From Bacillus methanolicus MGA3 (GTDB taxonomy: Bacteria > Bacillota > Bacilli > Bacillales > Cytobacillaceae): a stretch of DNA of 64,000 nucleotides. The translations under genes were made by a program, and so were the position numbers. Shown in pieces: positions 1-8,699 of this stretch (the stretch's first letter is position 1; each line of letters begins with the position of its first letter). The notes under the pieces were generated by a model. It made no database searches and was not told where the DNA came from. It saw only the letters and a list, made by a program, of their open reading frames with translations. The stretch spans positions 728,843-792,842 of the forward strand of contig NZ_CP007739.1 in the NCBI RefSeq assembly GCF_000724485.1. Direction: 5' to 3'.

Positions 1-103
1 ATTGGAGAATTTCAGAGAAATACAAACTGCCGAACATGGCAATTACTGAGGTTGCCCAAGCGACGAATAATAACGTTTCACGGATATCTTTTTTTGGCTG
101 CAT
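1..103 (-). CDS. bdbC: Disulfide bond formation protein BdbC (DsbB family), N-terminal part
   Basis: Only the first 34 codons lie in the window; the gene runs off the left edge. The reverse strand reads MQPKKDIRETLLFVAWAT and then a hydrophobic helix ending in GSLYFSEI, which matches my memory of the first membrane helix of Bacillus BdbC. BdbC proteins are four-helix membrane thiol oxidoreductases that reoxidise the partner BdbD for disulfide formation outside the membrane. A GGGAG ribosome binding site lies 8 bases before the ATG. The CXXC active sites would lie outside the window, so the family call rests on the N-terminus alone. Confidence 0.7.
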   Translation of the reverse strand, partial: MQPKKDIRETLLFVAWATSVIAMFGSLYFSEILQ

Positions 104-304
104 AAACAATCTCCCTTAAGTTTTAATTACAAACCCATTATATTTTTTAAATTTTTACTTGTAAATCAACTTTTATTGGCTCTCATGATAAAATTGGGAG
201 GAGAGAACGATTTTTGTCATAATTTCGGGTCCTTTTTTTAAAGGAGACTTTCCTTAAACATTGAAATGATAAATGAAGACCGAAATTTACAGGAGGGCTT
301 GACG
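104..304. other. Divergent intergenic region bdbC / pgcA
   Basis: This 200-base AT-rich stretch separates the two divergent genes and must hold promoters for both. I see no hexamer pair good enough to name. A small inverted repeat, TCCTTT...AAAGGA, lies around 230-247, upstream of the pgcA ribosome binding site. Confidence 0.4.
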
Positions 305-2044
305 ATGGATTGGAAAATAAAAGCTGAAAAATGGCTTCAGTTTAAAAAAATGGAACCTGAATTAAAGGAAGAATTACATAAGCTTGCCGGTAATGAACAA
401 GCACTCGAAGAAGCTTTTTATAAAGATTTAGAATTCGGTACCGGCGGAATGCGTGGAGAAATTGGTGCAGGCACCAACAGAATGAATATTTATACTGTAA
501 GAAAAGCTTCTGCCGGTCTCGCGGCTTACATAGAATCACATGGACAAGAAGCAAAGAAACGAGGAGTAGCAATTGCTTTTGATTCGCGACATAAATCAAA
601 AGAATTTGCCATGGAAGCTGCCAAAACATTAGCAACAAAAGGCATTCAAACATATGTTTTTCATGAATTAAGGCCAACACCTGAGCTTTCTTTCGCCGTA
701 AGGTTCTTGAATGCATTCGCTGGTATTGTTATTACTGCTAGCCATAATCCGCCCGAATATAATGGGTATAAAGTATATGGTCCAGATGGCGGCCAGCTTA
801 CGCCGGAAAGTGCTGATAAAGTCATTGCCAAGGTTAATGAGGTTAAAGATGAGCTCTTAATTGATGTGATGGATGAACAAGCATTAATTGAAAAAGGTTT
901 GATTAAAATAATTGGTGAAGAAGTTGATCAAGCATACTTGAAAAAACTGTTAACGATTTCAGAAAACCCGGGACTTGCTAAAGAATCCGAAATTAAAATT
1001 ATTTTTACTCCTCTTCATGGAACAGCAAGGCATCCTGTCGAAAAAGCTTTAAAAGCGTTTCACTTTCAAAACGTACAAATTGTGAAAGAGCAGGAACTTC
1101 CCGATCCAAACTTTTCAACAGTGAAAAGCCCGAATCCGGAAGAACATGCTGCATTTGAACTAGCTATTAGGGACGGAAAGAAAGCAAACGCAGATATTCT
1201 GATCGCGACCGATCCTGATGCCGATCGCTTAGGGATCGCCGTTAAAAATGAGCATGGAGAATATGTTGTGTTAACTGGAAATCAAACAGGAGCATTACTG
1301 CTTGATTATATATTGTCGCAAAAAAAACAAAAAGGCACGCTTCCTGAAAACGGGGTTGTTCTCAAAACAATTGTAACCTCGGAACTTGGCAGAAAAATTG
1401 CTTCCTCTTACGGGTTGAAAACGATTGATGTTTTGACAGGATTTAAATTTATTGCGGAAAAAATTAAAGAATTCGAGCAGTCAGGTGAACACTCATTTCT
1501 TTTTGGTTATGAAGAAAGCTATGGCTATTTGATTGGGGAATTCACTCGTGACAAAGATGCTGTGCAGGCAGCTCTTCTTGCTGCAGAAGTCTGCGCTTTT
1601 TATAAAAAGAAGGGAATGTCTCTTTACGAAGCATTGCTTTCAGTCTTTGGAAAATATGGTTATTATCTAGAAGGGCTTCGTTCTTTAACGTTGAAAGGAA
1701 AGGACGGAGCTGAAACTATCCGGAAAACGCTTGATTACTTCCGCTCAAATCCTTTAAGAAGTCTCGGGAAGTTAAAAGTTAATGTGACGGAAGATTATTT
1801 ACATGGAATTCGGACAGATGCAGAGGGGCGTGAAGAGAGGATTGATCTTCCAAAATCGAATGTCCTTAAATATCATTTCCACGACGGGTCATGGATTTGT
1901 TTGCGTCCTTCCGGCACGGAGCCTAAAATTAAATTTTATTTTGGGGTACACAGCGAGTCAATGAGTGAAAGCAAGCAAAAGCTTGCAGCAATTGAAAAAG
2001 ACTTCATGAATCTTGTGGAGCAGATCATGAACGAAAATAGATAA
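305..2044 (+). CDS. pgcA: Alpha-phosphoglucomutase / phospho-sugar mutase PgcA
   Basis: A 579-aa cytosolic enzyme that interconverts glucose 6-phosphate and glucose 1-phosphate, feeding UDP-glucose for glycolipid and teichoic acid decoration. All four family signatures are visible: the phosphoserine loop TASHNP with Ser146, the metal loop DPDADR at 303-308, the sugar-binding loop GYEESYG at 401, and the phosphate-binding RPSGTEPK at 534. The length fits the Bacillus enzyme. I chose the ATG at 305 because AGGAGGG sits 8 bases upstream; the reading frame is open back to 266, but that ATG has no ribosome binding site. The next gene is convergent and a terminator follows. In B. subtilis the gene is likewise followed by yhdB, yhdC and spoVR. 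Confidence 0.95.
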   Translation: MDWKIKAEKWLQFKKMEPELKEELHKLAGNEQALEEAFYKDLEFGTGGMRGEIGAGTNRMNIYTVRKASAGLAAYIESHGQEAKKRGVAIAFDSRHKSKEFAMEAAKTLATKGIQTYVFHELRPTPELSFAVRFLNAFAGIVITASHNPPEYNGYKVYGPDGGQLTPESADKVIAKVNEVKDELLIDVMDEQALIEKGLIKIIGEEVDQAYLKKLLTISENPGLAKESEIKIIFTPLHGTARHPVEKALKAFHFQNVQIVKEQELPDPNFSTVKSPNPEEHAAFELAIRDGKKANADILIATDPDADRLGIAVKNEHGEYVVLTGNQTGALLLDYILSQKKQKGTLPENGVVLKTIVTSELGRKIASSYGLKTIDVLTGFKFIAEKIKEFEQSGEHSFLFGYEESYGYLIGEFTRDKDAVQAALLAAEVCAFYKKKGMSLYEALLSVFGKYGYYLEGLRSLTLKGKDGAETIRKTLDYFRSNPLRSLGKLKVNVTEDYLHGIRTDAEGREERIDLPKSNVLKYHFHDGSWICLRPSGTEPKIKFYFGVHSESMSESKQKLAAIEKDFMNLVEQIMNENR

Positions 2045-2049
2045 TTCTA

Positions 2050-2081
2050 AAACACGGCTTTTTTCAAAGCCGTGTTTTTTT
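2050..2081 (+). terminator. Rho-independent terminator of pgcA
   Basis: A stem AACACGGCTTT / AAAGCCGTGTT is followed by a run of seven T, directly after the pgcA stop codon. Confidence 0.9.
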
Positions 2082-2099
2082 GGTGGAAAGTCTTGTCCA

Positions 2100-2342
2100 T
2101 TATATTGGAATTTCTTGATATTCATTCTCTGCAGCTTCATTTGCATGGTCGATGTAGCGAAGCAAAGAATACAAATGTTTCTCTACAACCGAATAATCTT
2201 TTTCAAAGTGGTAGGCGTGCAAAAAATATTCGATTTTTTTTGATAAAAAATGATCCTTTGTCCTTACCATCAGGATTAGTAAATTGTCCCACTCGGACCG
2301 GTGTGTATAAAACAGCGCCCGATCATAATCCATTTTATTCAA
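2100..2342 (-). CDS. Small conserved protein, YhdB-like
   Basis: An 80-aa acidic soluble protein with no signal peptide or membrane segment. The sequence (DYDRALFYTHRSEWDNLLILM near the N-terminus) and its place between pgcA and yhdC match B. subtilis YhdB, whose function I do not know. The start is TTG at 2342, chosen because AAGGAGGAG lies 8 bases upstream; the first in-frame ATG three codons later is too far from it. It converges with pgcA and may share the terminator at 2050-2081, which is also T-rich on the reverse strand. The YhdB name rests on synteny and recall; the existence of the gene is well supported by its ribosome binding site. Confidence 0.75.
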   Translation of the reverse strand: MNKMDYDRALFYTHRSEWDNLLILMVRTKDHFLSKKIEYFLHAYHFEKDYSVVEKHLYSLLRYIDHANEAAENEYQEIPI

Positions 2343-2552
2343 ATTTATCTCCTCCTTGTTAAGGAGTTGAATTTAGTTTATGAATGAATCTTCTTTTTTC
2401 TCTCAGCAAATGTTGGTCTTGTTGATAATACACATATAGCATATTCTGCATGTATAAAAAGAACGAATAAATATATATGTATTTTGTACATAAAAATCAG
2501 GATTTTAGAAAATGCTAACAATAATAATAACATGAGTTTTGGAGGATCAATG

Positions 2553-2894
2553 ATGAAAAAGAAAATGTTCCTAACCTGCATGTCACTAACCATTCTATTT
2601 GGCGCTTTTCTTCCATACAAAGCAAAAGCGCAGCAGCCTGATTATGAAAAATACGGAAGAATTGCAATTGCCGTTATAAAAGAAGATTTTCCTGGAGATG
2701 AGGTTAAAGAGTACATATATTTAGGAAGAAAGAAAATATCAGAAACCGATGTAGTGGATTCTTTTGAGTTTCAAGTAACAGAAAAAGGGAAGCCGGCTAC
2801 ACTTGTTGTGAATATTTTCCATAATATTAAAGAAAATAAGCTTTTGTCTCTGACAGTTGAAAAGAAACCACAAGCTCAAGACCAGGGGCGTTAA
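2553..2894 (+). CDS. Secreted DUF3889 protein, YhdC-like
   Basis: A 113-aa exported protein. Residues 1-26 form a classic signal peptide: MKKK, a hydrophobic core, then AKA as the probable signal peptidase I site. The mature part ([18 protein letters not shown]...) has the PepSY-like fold pattern of the DUF3889 family, which includes B. subtilis YhdC. Its role is unknown. Two adjacent ATGs exist at 2550 and 2553; GGAGG at 2541-2545 is better spaced for 2553. It is followed by its own terminator and lies directly before spoVR, as in B. subtilis. A region of AT-rich sequence with no clear promoter precedes it. Confidence 0.8.
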   Translation: MKKKMFLTCMSLTILFGAFLPYKAKAQQPDYEKYGRIAIAVIKEDFPGDEVKEYIYLGRKKISETDVVDSFEFQVTEKGKPATLVVNIFHNIKENKLLSLTVEKKPQAQDQGR

Positions 2895-2902
2895 GATAAA
2901 GG

Positions 2903-2943
2903 TAAACGAAGAAACATTCTGTATGTTTTCTTCGTTTTTTTTT
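2903..2943 (+). terminator. Terminator after the yhdC-like gene
   Basis: A hairpin AACGAAGAAACAT ... ATGTTTTCTTCGTT is followed by nine T. It insulates the yhdC-like gene from spoVR. Confidence 0.85.
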
Positions 2944-2963
2944 AAGAAAAAAAGAAACAAACT

Positions 2964-2992
2964 TCATCATTCTCGACTTTTCCTCATACATT
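2964..2992 (+). promoter_or_regulatory. Probable sigma-E promoter of spoVR
   Basis: CATACATT at 2985-2992 matches the sigma-E -10 consensus CATACAnT exactly. About 14 bases upstream is TCATCAT, a fair match to the -35 element. Transcription would start near 3000, just before the spoVR ribosome binding site. B. subtilis spoVR is known to be sigma-E dependent, which agrees. The call is inference from motif, spacing and gene identity. Confidence 0.6.
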
Positions 2993-3021
2993 GTTGTAAG
3001 AAGAAAAAGGGGGAGAGACTG

Positions 3022-4434
3022 ATGAAGGAAGATGATCTTAAAGCCCTCGAATATGCAATTGAGGAAATAACGGAAATTGCGAAAGGATTTGGGCTCGACT
3101 TTTACCCGATGCGTTATGAGATCTGTCCGGCTGATATCATTTATACATTTGGAGCTTACGGCATGCCGACGAGATTTTCTCACTGGAGTTTTGGAAAGCA
3201 GTTTCACAAAATGAAAATACATTATGATTTAGGGCTCTCAAAAATATATGAATTGGTTATTAATTCAAATCCATGCTATGCTTTCTTGCTGGATTCCAAT
3301 TCCCTAATCCAGAACAAATTAATTGTAGCTCATGTTTTAGCCCACTGTGATTTCTTTAAAAATAATACCCGCTTTCAAAATACAAAGCGTGACATGGTTG
3401 AAAGCATGGCAGCCACGGCTGAGAGAATCCGCAAGTACGAAATTGAGCATGGAAAACATGAGGTAGAAATGTTCTTGGATGCTGTCCTTGCCATTCAAGA
3501 ACATATTGATCCTTCACTCATGCGTCCAAAGCTGCACTGGTCAATTGAAGATGATTTTGATGAAGAGGAAAAAAGATATACAAGCCCATACGATGATTTA
3601 TGGGGTTTGGACGATAAAGATAAACCAAATCAGGAACCGAAAAAGGAGAAAAAGAAATTCCCTCCTCAGCCGGAAAAAGATTTGCTTTTATTTATTGAGT
3701 CATACAGCCGCGAACTTGCTGACTGGCAAAGGGATATTCTCACCATGATGCGGGAAGAAATGCTTTATTTTTGGCCACAGCTTGAAACAAAAATCATGAA
3801 CGAAGGCTGGGCGTCATATTGGCACCAAAGAATTTTGCGTGAAATGGACCTGACTTCGGGTGAAGCGATTGAGTTTGCAAAGCTTAATGCAGGGGTAGTG
3901 CAGCCATCTCGAACAGGAATAAATCCGTATTACCTTGGACTGAAAATTTTTGAAGATATTGAAGAACGCTATGATAACCCGACTGAGGAAATGAAAGAAC
4001 TGGGTGTCCGTCCTGGTTCAGGCCGTGAGAAAATATTTGAAGTCAGGGAAATAGAGGGAGATATTTCTTTCCTTCGCAATTATTTAACAAAGGATCTTAT
4101 CATGCGTGAAGATATGTATTTGTTCCAGAAACAGGGCAAGGATTACAAAATTGTCGATAAGCAATGGGAGAATGTTCGCGACCAGCTCGTAAATATGCGA
4201 GTAAATGGAGGCTTTCCTTATTTGACAGTAATGGACGGAGACTATCAGAAAAACGGAGAGCTTTATATAAAGCACTGGTATGAAGGCATCGAGCTTGATA
4301 TTAAATATTTGGAAAAAGTATTGCCGTATATCCAGCAGCTTTGGGGCAGAAACGTATATGTTGAAACAATTGTGGAAGGGCGGAACATGCTTTATTCATA
4401 TGACGGTAAAGGAGTGCATAGGAAATATTTGTGA
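3022..4434 (+). CDS. spoVR: Stage V sporulation protein SpoVR
   Basis: A 470-aa cytosolic protein; the B. subtilis protein has nearly the same length. SpoVR acts in the mother cell and is required for proper spore cortex formation; its biochemical activity is not settled. No signal peptide or membrane helix is visible. Family-typical stretches include [13 protein letters not shown] near residue 60 and the [13 protein letters not shown] motif, with its conserved His, near 260-275. The ATG at 3022 follows GGGGGAG by 7 bases; the frame is open further upstream but runs through the yhdC terminator, so that extension is not coding. It has its own sigma-E-like promoter and terminator. Confidence 0.95.
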   Translation: MKEDDLKALEYAIEEITEIAKGFGLDFYPMRYEICPADIIYTFGAYGMPTRFSHWSFGKQFHKMKIHYDLGLSKIYELVINSNPCYAFLLDSNSLIQNKLIVAHVLAHCDFFKNNTRFQNTKRDMVESMAATAERIRKYEIEHGKHEVEMFLDAVLAIQEHIDPSLMRPKLHWSIEDDFDEEEKRYTSPYDDLWGLDDKDKPNQEPKKEKKKFPPQPEKDLLLFIESYSRELADWQRDILTMMREEMLYFWPQLETKIMNEGWASYWHQRILREMDLTSGEAIEFAKLNAGVVQPSRTGINPYYLGLKIFEDIEERYDNPTEEMKELGVRPGSGREKIFEVREIEGDISFLRNYLTKDLIMREDMYLFQKQGKDYKIVDKQWENVRDQLVNMRVNGGFPYLTVMDGDYQKNGELYIKHWYEGIELDIKYLEKVLPYIQQLWGRNVYVETIVEGRNMLYSYDGKGVHRKYL

Positions 4435-4469
4435 CAAATACTATAGATAATAGGGGAGCGAGCTAAAAG

Positions 4470-4497
4470 AAAGCTTCGGACACAGTCCGAAGCTTTT
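4470..4497 (+). terminator. Terminator between spoVR and the convergent PBP gene
   Basis: A perfect 11-bp stem, AAGCTTCGGAC / GTCCGAAGCTT, has the loop ACA and a short T tail. It can serve both strands. Confidence 0.8.
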
Positions 4498-4535
4498 ATA
4501 CTTTAAAAGCAGGAGATTGTATTCATAAAAATTAA

Positions 4536-6629
4536 TTACCTGTAATTTCTCAGCTTTTCTTTTAACTTTTCTCCTATATATTCGAGATCTTTTATTGTTT
4601 GATCTATTGTTTGCTTCCATTTCGGAGCTTCCTCTTTTAGCGCTTCTTCAAGTTTTTTCGCTTGTTCTTTCATATGTTCTGCTTTTTCTTTAATCATTTT
4701 TTCGGTATCTATATTATCTTCTCCAGCTAGCATTGCATTTACAGATTGCACGTCAAATTTGGCTGGTTTGATATAAGGAAGAATTTCTTCCATAATTGCT
4801 TTGAAAATCGGAACAACATTTTCAGAGCTAGAGTTCGATAAATAATGCTCCCTGTCCGTTTTGTCATAGCCAAGCCATACGGCTCCGACAAGATTCGGCG
4901 TATAACCGACAAACCATTGATCTTTCGTGCCGTCAATATCTTTATATGGGAGCTGGGTTGTTCCTGTTTTGCCCGCAAGCTGGACGCCGGGAATGTTTGT
5001 TCCTTTTCCAGTTCCGCTTTCAACGACATTCAGCAGCATGGAAGTCATTTTGTTTGCAACTGATTTTGATGTAACCTTAGTTGTTTTTTGTTTATGTTCT
5101 GCAATGACGTTGCCCGTCGGCCCGACAATTTTTGTAATCAGGTGGCTGTCCATCCTCTTTCCCTCATTTGGAAAAACGGAATAGGCCTCAGCTAATTGAA
5201 GTGGAGAAATGCCTTTATGCATTCCTCCAAGGGCGATCCCAAGGTTTTTATCTTCTTTTTCAAGCGGGATGCCAAATCGCTTAAGTGCATCCAGGCCTTT
5301 CTCCAGCCCAATTTCATGTAATAGCCAAACCGTCGGAACGTTTAGGGATTTTTCAACGGCTTCATACATTGGAACCTCGCCTTGATATGTTTTTGAAAAA
5401 TTTTCCGGTTTGTAGCCGTCAAATGACATTGGTTCATCCTTCAGCTTGGACATTACATCGTAACCTTCTTCAAGCGCTGGAGTGTATACTGCAAGTGGCT
5501 TTAATGTTGATCCCGGCTGTGCCTTTAATTGTGTAGCCCGGTTATACCCGCGAAATACATGCTCACCCCGGCCGCCTACAAGGGCGCGTACTCCGCCTGT
5601 TGCAGGATCGAGCAAGACAGCACCGCTTTGTACAAGGGTACCGCCTCTACCATATGGAAAAAGATAATTGCGTTCATATACGTGTTCAAGTGAAGATTGT
5701 AAGTTTTGATCCATTTCTGTGTATATGCGATATCCTCTTGTTAAGATTTCATCTTGTGTCAATCCGTATTTTGAGATAGCTTCGTCAAGAACTGCATCGA
5801 CATAATATGGATATTTTCGATCAACGAAGCTTCCGCCGCCATCCTCCAATTTGATTTTTTCTTTTTTGGCAGTTTTATATTCTTCAGCGGAAATCATGCC
5901 GAGTTCTTTCATTTTGCTTAAAACGACGTTCCTTCGCTTGATTGCTCGATCATAATAATAATATGGGTCATAAGCAGACGGTGCCTGCAAAAGGCCTGCG
6001 AGCATTGCAGCTTCACTAATTGTGACTTTTTTAATGTCTTTATTAAAGTATTTTTTGGCGGCACTTTCGATTCCCCAGGCACCGCTGCCAAAATAAACCT
6101 GATTTAAATACATCTCTAAAATTTCGTCTTTTGAATAATTTTTTTCAATTTCTACGGCTAAAAATAACTCTTCTATTTTGCGTTTGTACGTTTGTTCAGG
6201 GGAAAGCAAAGCATTTTTTGTTAGCTGCTGGGTGATTGTACTGCCGCCTCCAGTTATTCTGCCAGCAAGCAGATTTTTGAAAAAAGCCCTGGCAATTCCT
6301 TTTATATCGAAGCCGCTGTGTTCATAAAACCGCTCATCTTCGATCGCAATAACAGCATTTTTTACATAATCGGGAAGTTCGTTAATTTTTACGCCTTCTG
6401 TCCGGTTTGTTGATACTTTTGTTGCAACATCGCCGTCTTTATCATAAATCACAGTACTTTGTTTTAAACCGTCTTTTAACGACTGTACATTTGCCCGGCT
6501 AGCCATAAAAGCAAAAAAGAGAATCGTCAGTAATAGAAACATTAACAAAATTAATAACAATATTTGTGTAATATGCTTCTTTTTCCAAAAGCGTACAATT
6601 TCTTCCCAGAATGGCTGTAACCGTTTCAT
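4536..6629 (-). CDS. Class A penicillin-binding protein (transglycosylase/transpeptidase), first paralog
   Basis: A 697-aa bifunctional peptidoglycan synthase anchored by one N-terminal helix (about residues 21-43). The glycosyltransferase (GT51) domain follows, with catalytic Glu97 in AIEDERFYEH and the [12 protein letters not shown] motif at 128-139. The transpeptidase domain carries the active-site Ser374 (STLK), SLN at 428-430 and KTG at 554-556. The C-terminal 80 residues are a charged coiled tail. It aligns without gaps to the PBP at 36872 from the N-terminus through KTG. Both resemble PbpF/PBP2D-type enzymes with sporulation-linked roles in Bacillus, but I cannot assign an ortholog. 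The long divergent region upstream holds its promoter. Confidence 0.9.
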   Translation of the reverse strand: MKRLQPFWEEIVRFWKKKHITQILLLILLMFLLLTILFFAFMASRANVQSLKDGLKQSTVIYDKDGDVATKVSTNRTEGVKINELPDYVKNAVIAIEDERFYEHSGFDIKGIARAFFKNLLAGRITGGGSTITQQLTKNALLSPEQTYKRKIEELFLAVEIEKNYSKDEILEMYLNQVYFGSGAWGIESAAKKYFNKDIKKVTISEAAMLAGLLQAPSAYDPYYYYDRAIKRRNVVLSKMKELGMISAEEYKTAKKEKIKLEDGGGSFVDRKYPYYVDAVLDEAISKYGLTQDEILTRGYRIYTEMDQNLQSSLEHVYERNYLFPYGRGGTLVQSGAVLLDPATGGVRALVGGRGEHVFRGYNRATQLKAQPGSTLKPLAVYTPALEEGYDVMSKLKDEPMSFDGYKPENFSKTYQGEVPMYEAVEKSLNVPTVWLLHEIGLEKGLDALKRFGIPLEKEDKNLGIALGGMHKGISPLQLAEAYSVFPNEGKRMDSHLITKIVGPTGNVIAEHKQKTTKVTSKSVANKMTSMLLNVVESGTGKGTNIPGVQLAGKTGTTQLPYKDIDGTKDQWFVGYTPNLVGAVWLGYDKTDREHYLSNSSSENVVPIFKAIMEEILPYIKPAKFDVQSVNAMLAGEDNIDTEKMIKEKAEHMKEQAKKLEEALKEEAPKWKQTIDQTIKDLEYIGEKLKEKLRNYR

Positions 6630-6972
6630 GTTTTCTCACATCTTTCTTCATGACTATTTGTTTTCCATTCGATGTAATTAATACAAACGTTAGTCCCATA
6701 TATGATTTTACACATAGCTATAAAAAAAATCATTTACTTGTACTAATTACCCAGTTTGCTGACAACTGCTACTTTTGGTGATTTTTGATTAAATGAATAA
6801 GATCTTTTACGAATTTCGTCGTAGATTTGTAACATATTTGTCAAACTGTCAAAGAAATTATGATTGTTTTTTTGTTATAGTATTTAGTAATATTCCACAT
6901 TCAATAGAGAACTTAAATAAAAAATTTTTTTTGTCACCCAATAAGTGGCAAGTTTATTTTTGAGGAGTTTTC
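6630..6972. other. Divergent intergenic region PBP / cyd operon
   Basis: AT-rich sequence of about 340 bases. It must hold the promoters of the PBP gene (reverse) and the cyd operon (forward). A candidate -10 element TATAGT lies near 6876 for the forward direction. I see no convincing -35 partner and no clear catabolite-response site. Confidence 0.35.
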
Positions 6973-7017
6973 ATGTTTGCCACATTAATAATGATGTTTA
7001 ATATTGTGAAATTATGA
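6973..7017 (+). CDS. Putative 14-aa leader peptide 1 of the cyd operon
   Basis: ATG at 6973 follows GAGGAG by a few bases. It encodes MFATLIMMFNIVKL and stops at TGA inside the first conserved TGTGAAATTATGA repeat. Two more short ORFs downstream end the same way (VKL or VK, then stop), which is the main reason to list it. No function is known; it may simply be a by-product of the repeat. Confidence 0.3.
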   Translation: MFATLIMMFNIVKL

Positions 7018-7096
7018 ACATGTATTTATGTGAAATCATGAACATGTTATCACCTCAGGATAAATTCTGTTGAATATCTTAAGGGAGGAAATGCCA

Positions 7097-7129
7097 TTGA
7101 TCAAGGTGCATAGTTATGTGAAATTATGA
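7097..7129 (+). CDS. Putative 10-aa leader peptide 2 of the cyd operon
   Basis: TTG at 7097 lies 8 bases after GGGAGG. The ORF encodes MIKVHSYVKL and ends at TGA inside the operator-like repeat at 7115. Its ribosome binding site is as good as that of cydA itself. Its translation is inference. Confidence 0.35.
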   Translation: MIKVHSYVKL

Positions 7130-7184
7130 ACATGATATCATGTCATGACAAATTCTGATGAACATCTTAAGGGAGGAAAAACTA

Positions 7185-7214
7185 TTGATCAATGTACGTA
7201 GTTATGTGAAATAA
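7185..7214 (+). CDS. Putative 9-aa leader peptide 3 of the cyd operon
   Basis: TTG at 7185 lies 8 bases after GGGAGG. The ORF encodes MINVRSYVK and ends at TAA inside the repeat at 7203. It is the counterpart of leader peptide 2 in the second 88-bp unit, with four of nine residues changed or shortened. Confidence 0.35.
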   Translation: MINVRSYVK

Positions 7215-7294
7215 TGAACATATAGTTATGTGAAATTGTGAACATGATATAACCTAGGTCACATATGGGCGAAATTCTTAAAGGAGGAACTACT

Positions 7295-8698
7295 ATGGAT
7301 CCAGTAATGTTGGCAAGAATACAGTTTGCTTTAACTACAATCTACCACTTCTTCTTCGTGCCGCTTACCATTGGCCTTGCATTTATTATTGCTCTGATGC
7401 AAACATTATACGTTGTGAAGAAAAAAGAGATTTATAAAAAAATGGCAAAATTCTGGGGACATTTGTTCCTGATTAACTTTGCTGTAGGGGTTGTAACAGG
7501 AATTATTCAGGAATTCCAATTTGGAATGAACTGGTCAGATTATTCTAGATTTGTCGGTGACGTTTTCGGGGCGCCTCTGGCCATTGAAGCATTGCTTGCC
7601 TTTTTTATGGAATCAACTTTTATCGGCCTTTGGATTTTTGGCTGGGATCGTTTACCTAAAAAAGTGCACTTGGCAAGCATTTGGCTGGTATCTATCGGGT
7701 CCATGCTTTCCGGTTTTTGGATTTTAACGGCAAACGCCTTTATGCAAGTGCCTGTTGGTTATGAAATGAGAAATGGCAGGGCGGAAATGGTTGACTTTCT
7801 AGCGCTTATATCCAATGGACAATTATGGGTGGAGTTTCCACATGTTATCACAGGTGCATTGTGTACCGGAGCATTCTTTGTTGCAGGTGTTAGTGCCTAT
7901 AACTTATTAAAAAAGAAACATATCGAATTTTACAAGAAATCGATGAATATCGCCTTAATCATTGGTTTAATTGGCAGTTTGGGTGCAGCCTTCAGCGGAC
8001 ACGATCAAGCGCAATATCTTGTGAAAACACAGCCAATGAAAATGGCAGCTGCAGAGGGCATTTGGGAAGATACGCCCGATCCTGCACCTTGGTCAGTATT
8101 TGCTTTGATTGATACAAAAAATCAGGAAAATAAGTTTGAAATAAATATTCCTTATGCATTAAGCTATTTATCTTATTCTAAATTTGAAGGCAGTTTAAAA
8201 GGAATGAAAACTCTACAAGCCGAATATGCGAAAAAATATGATCGAGTCGTTGGCGAAGGTACGAATTATATTCCTCCAGTCAAGACGACGTATTGGAGCT
8301 TCCGTTTAATGGTAGGATTTGGTGCAGCGATGATATTATTATCGATGCTTGGTCTGTATCTTTGGAAAAAGGGACGCCTTGAACAAAGCAACATGTTTTT
8401 GAAAATCCTAGTTCTTTCAATCTCATTTCCGTTTTTGGCAAACACTTTCGGATGGGTCATGACTGAAGTTGGACGTCAGCCATGGACGGTATTTGGATTG
8501 ATGACAACAGCTGACGCTGTTTCACCGAATGTTTCTTCAGGGACAATTTTATTTTCTATTATTATGTACATGCTGATTTTCACGATTCTTGCAAGTGTCA
8601 TGGTTTATTTAATGGTTCGAGAAATTAAACGAGGACCGGAGCATCAAGGTGTAAAATCTACTGTATTAACAGATCCATTCAATAAGGCAGGTGTTTAA
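7295..8698 (+). CDS. cydA: Cytochrome bd quinol oxidase subunit I CydA
   Basis: A 467-aa integral membrane protein, the heme-bearing subunit of the cytochrome bd menaquinol oxidase, which reduces oxygen to water at low oxygen tension. Many hydrophobic helices are visible. The N-terminus (MLARIQFALTTIYHFFFVPLTIG) carries the conserved His of the oxygen-site heme, and GRQPW near residue 396 is a family signature. The Q-loop is short, as in Gram-positive enzymes, and the length equals that of the B. subtilis protein. I chose the ATG at 7295 because AAAGGAGG is 7 bases upstream; an upstream in-frame ATG at 7265 lacks a ribosome binding site. First gene of cydABCD. Confidence 0.96.
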   Translation: MDPVMLARIQFALTTIYHFFFVPLTIGLAFIIALMQTLYVVKKKEIYKKMAKFWGHLFLINFAVGVVTGIIQEFQFGMNWSDYSRFVGDVFGAPLAIEALLAFFMESTFIGLWIFGWDRLPKKVHLASIWLVSIGSMLSGFWILTANAFMQVPVGYEMRNGRAEMVDFLALISNGQLWVEFPHVITGALCTGAFFVAGVSAYNLLKKKHIEFYKKSMNIALIIGLIGSLGAAFSGHDQAQYLVKTQPMKMAAAEGIWEDTPDPAPWSVFALIDTKNQENKFEINIPYALSYLSYSKFEGSLKGMKTLQAEYAKKYDRVVGEGTNYIPPVKTTYWSFRLMVGFGAAMILLSMLGLYLWKKGRLEQSNMFLKILVLSISFPFLANTFGWVMTEVGRQPWTVFGLMTTADAVSPNVSSGTILFSIIMYMLIFTILASVMVYLMVREIKRGPEHQGVKSTVLTDPFNKAGV

Positions 8699-8699
8699 A

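Larger units (their letters stand above)
7004..7246 (+). promoter_or_regulatory. Five operator-like repeats in the cydA leader (Rex/Fnr-like)
   Basis: Five copies of a 20-bp motif close to TATGTGAAATTATGAACATG start near 7004, 7027, 7115, 7203 and 7227. The left half TGTGAA matches a Rex half-site (TTGTGAA) and an Fnr half-site (TGTGA); the right half GAACA is a poor match to either. B. subtilis cydA is known to be controlled by the redox repressor Rex through several sites near the start of transcription, so Rex is the natural suspect. The identity of the regulator is inference. Confidence 0.5.
7027..7294 (+). repeat. 88-bp tandem repeat: multiplied cydA translation-initiation region
   Basis: Two full 88-bp units (7027-7114 and 7115-7202) share about 80% of bases. 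A short third copy starts at 7203, and a diverged unit from 7227 contains the real cydA ribosome binding site. Each full unit contains a 20-bp operator-like motif, a TTAAGGGAGGAA ribosome binding site and ATTGATC where cydA has ATGGATC. When the units are aligned with the cydA start, the ATT falls on the cydA ATG, so the leader looks like tandem duplications of the start region. Confidence 0.85.

Noticed and set aside
266..304. Upstream start for pgcA at ATG 266
   Set aside because: No ribosome binding site there; AGGAGGG at 291-297 fits the ATG at 305 and the family N-terminus.
2072..2362. 96-codon forward ORF after pgcA
   Set aside because: It is the antisense shadow of the YhdB-like gene and has no start signals.
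7027..7221. CRISPR-like array at the cyd leader
   Set aside because: The whole 88-bp unit is repeated, including what would be spacers; it is a tandem duplication.
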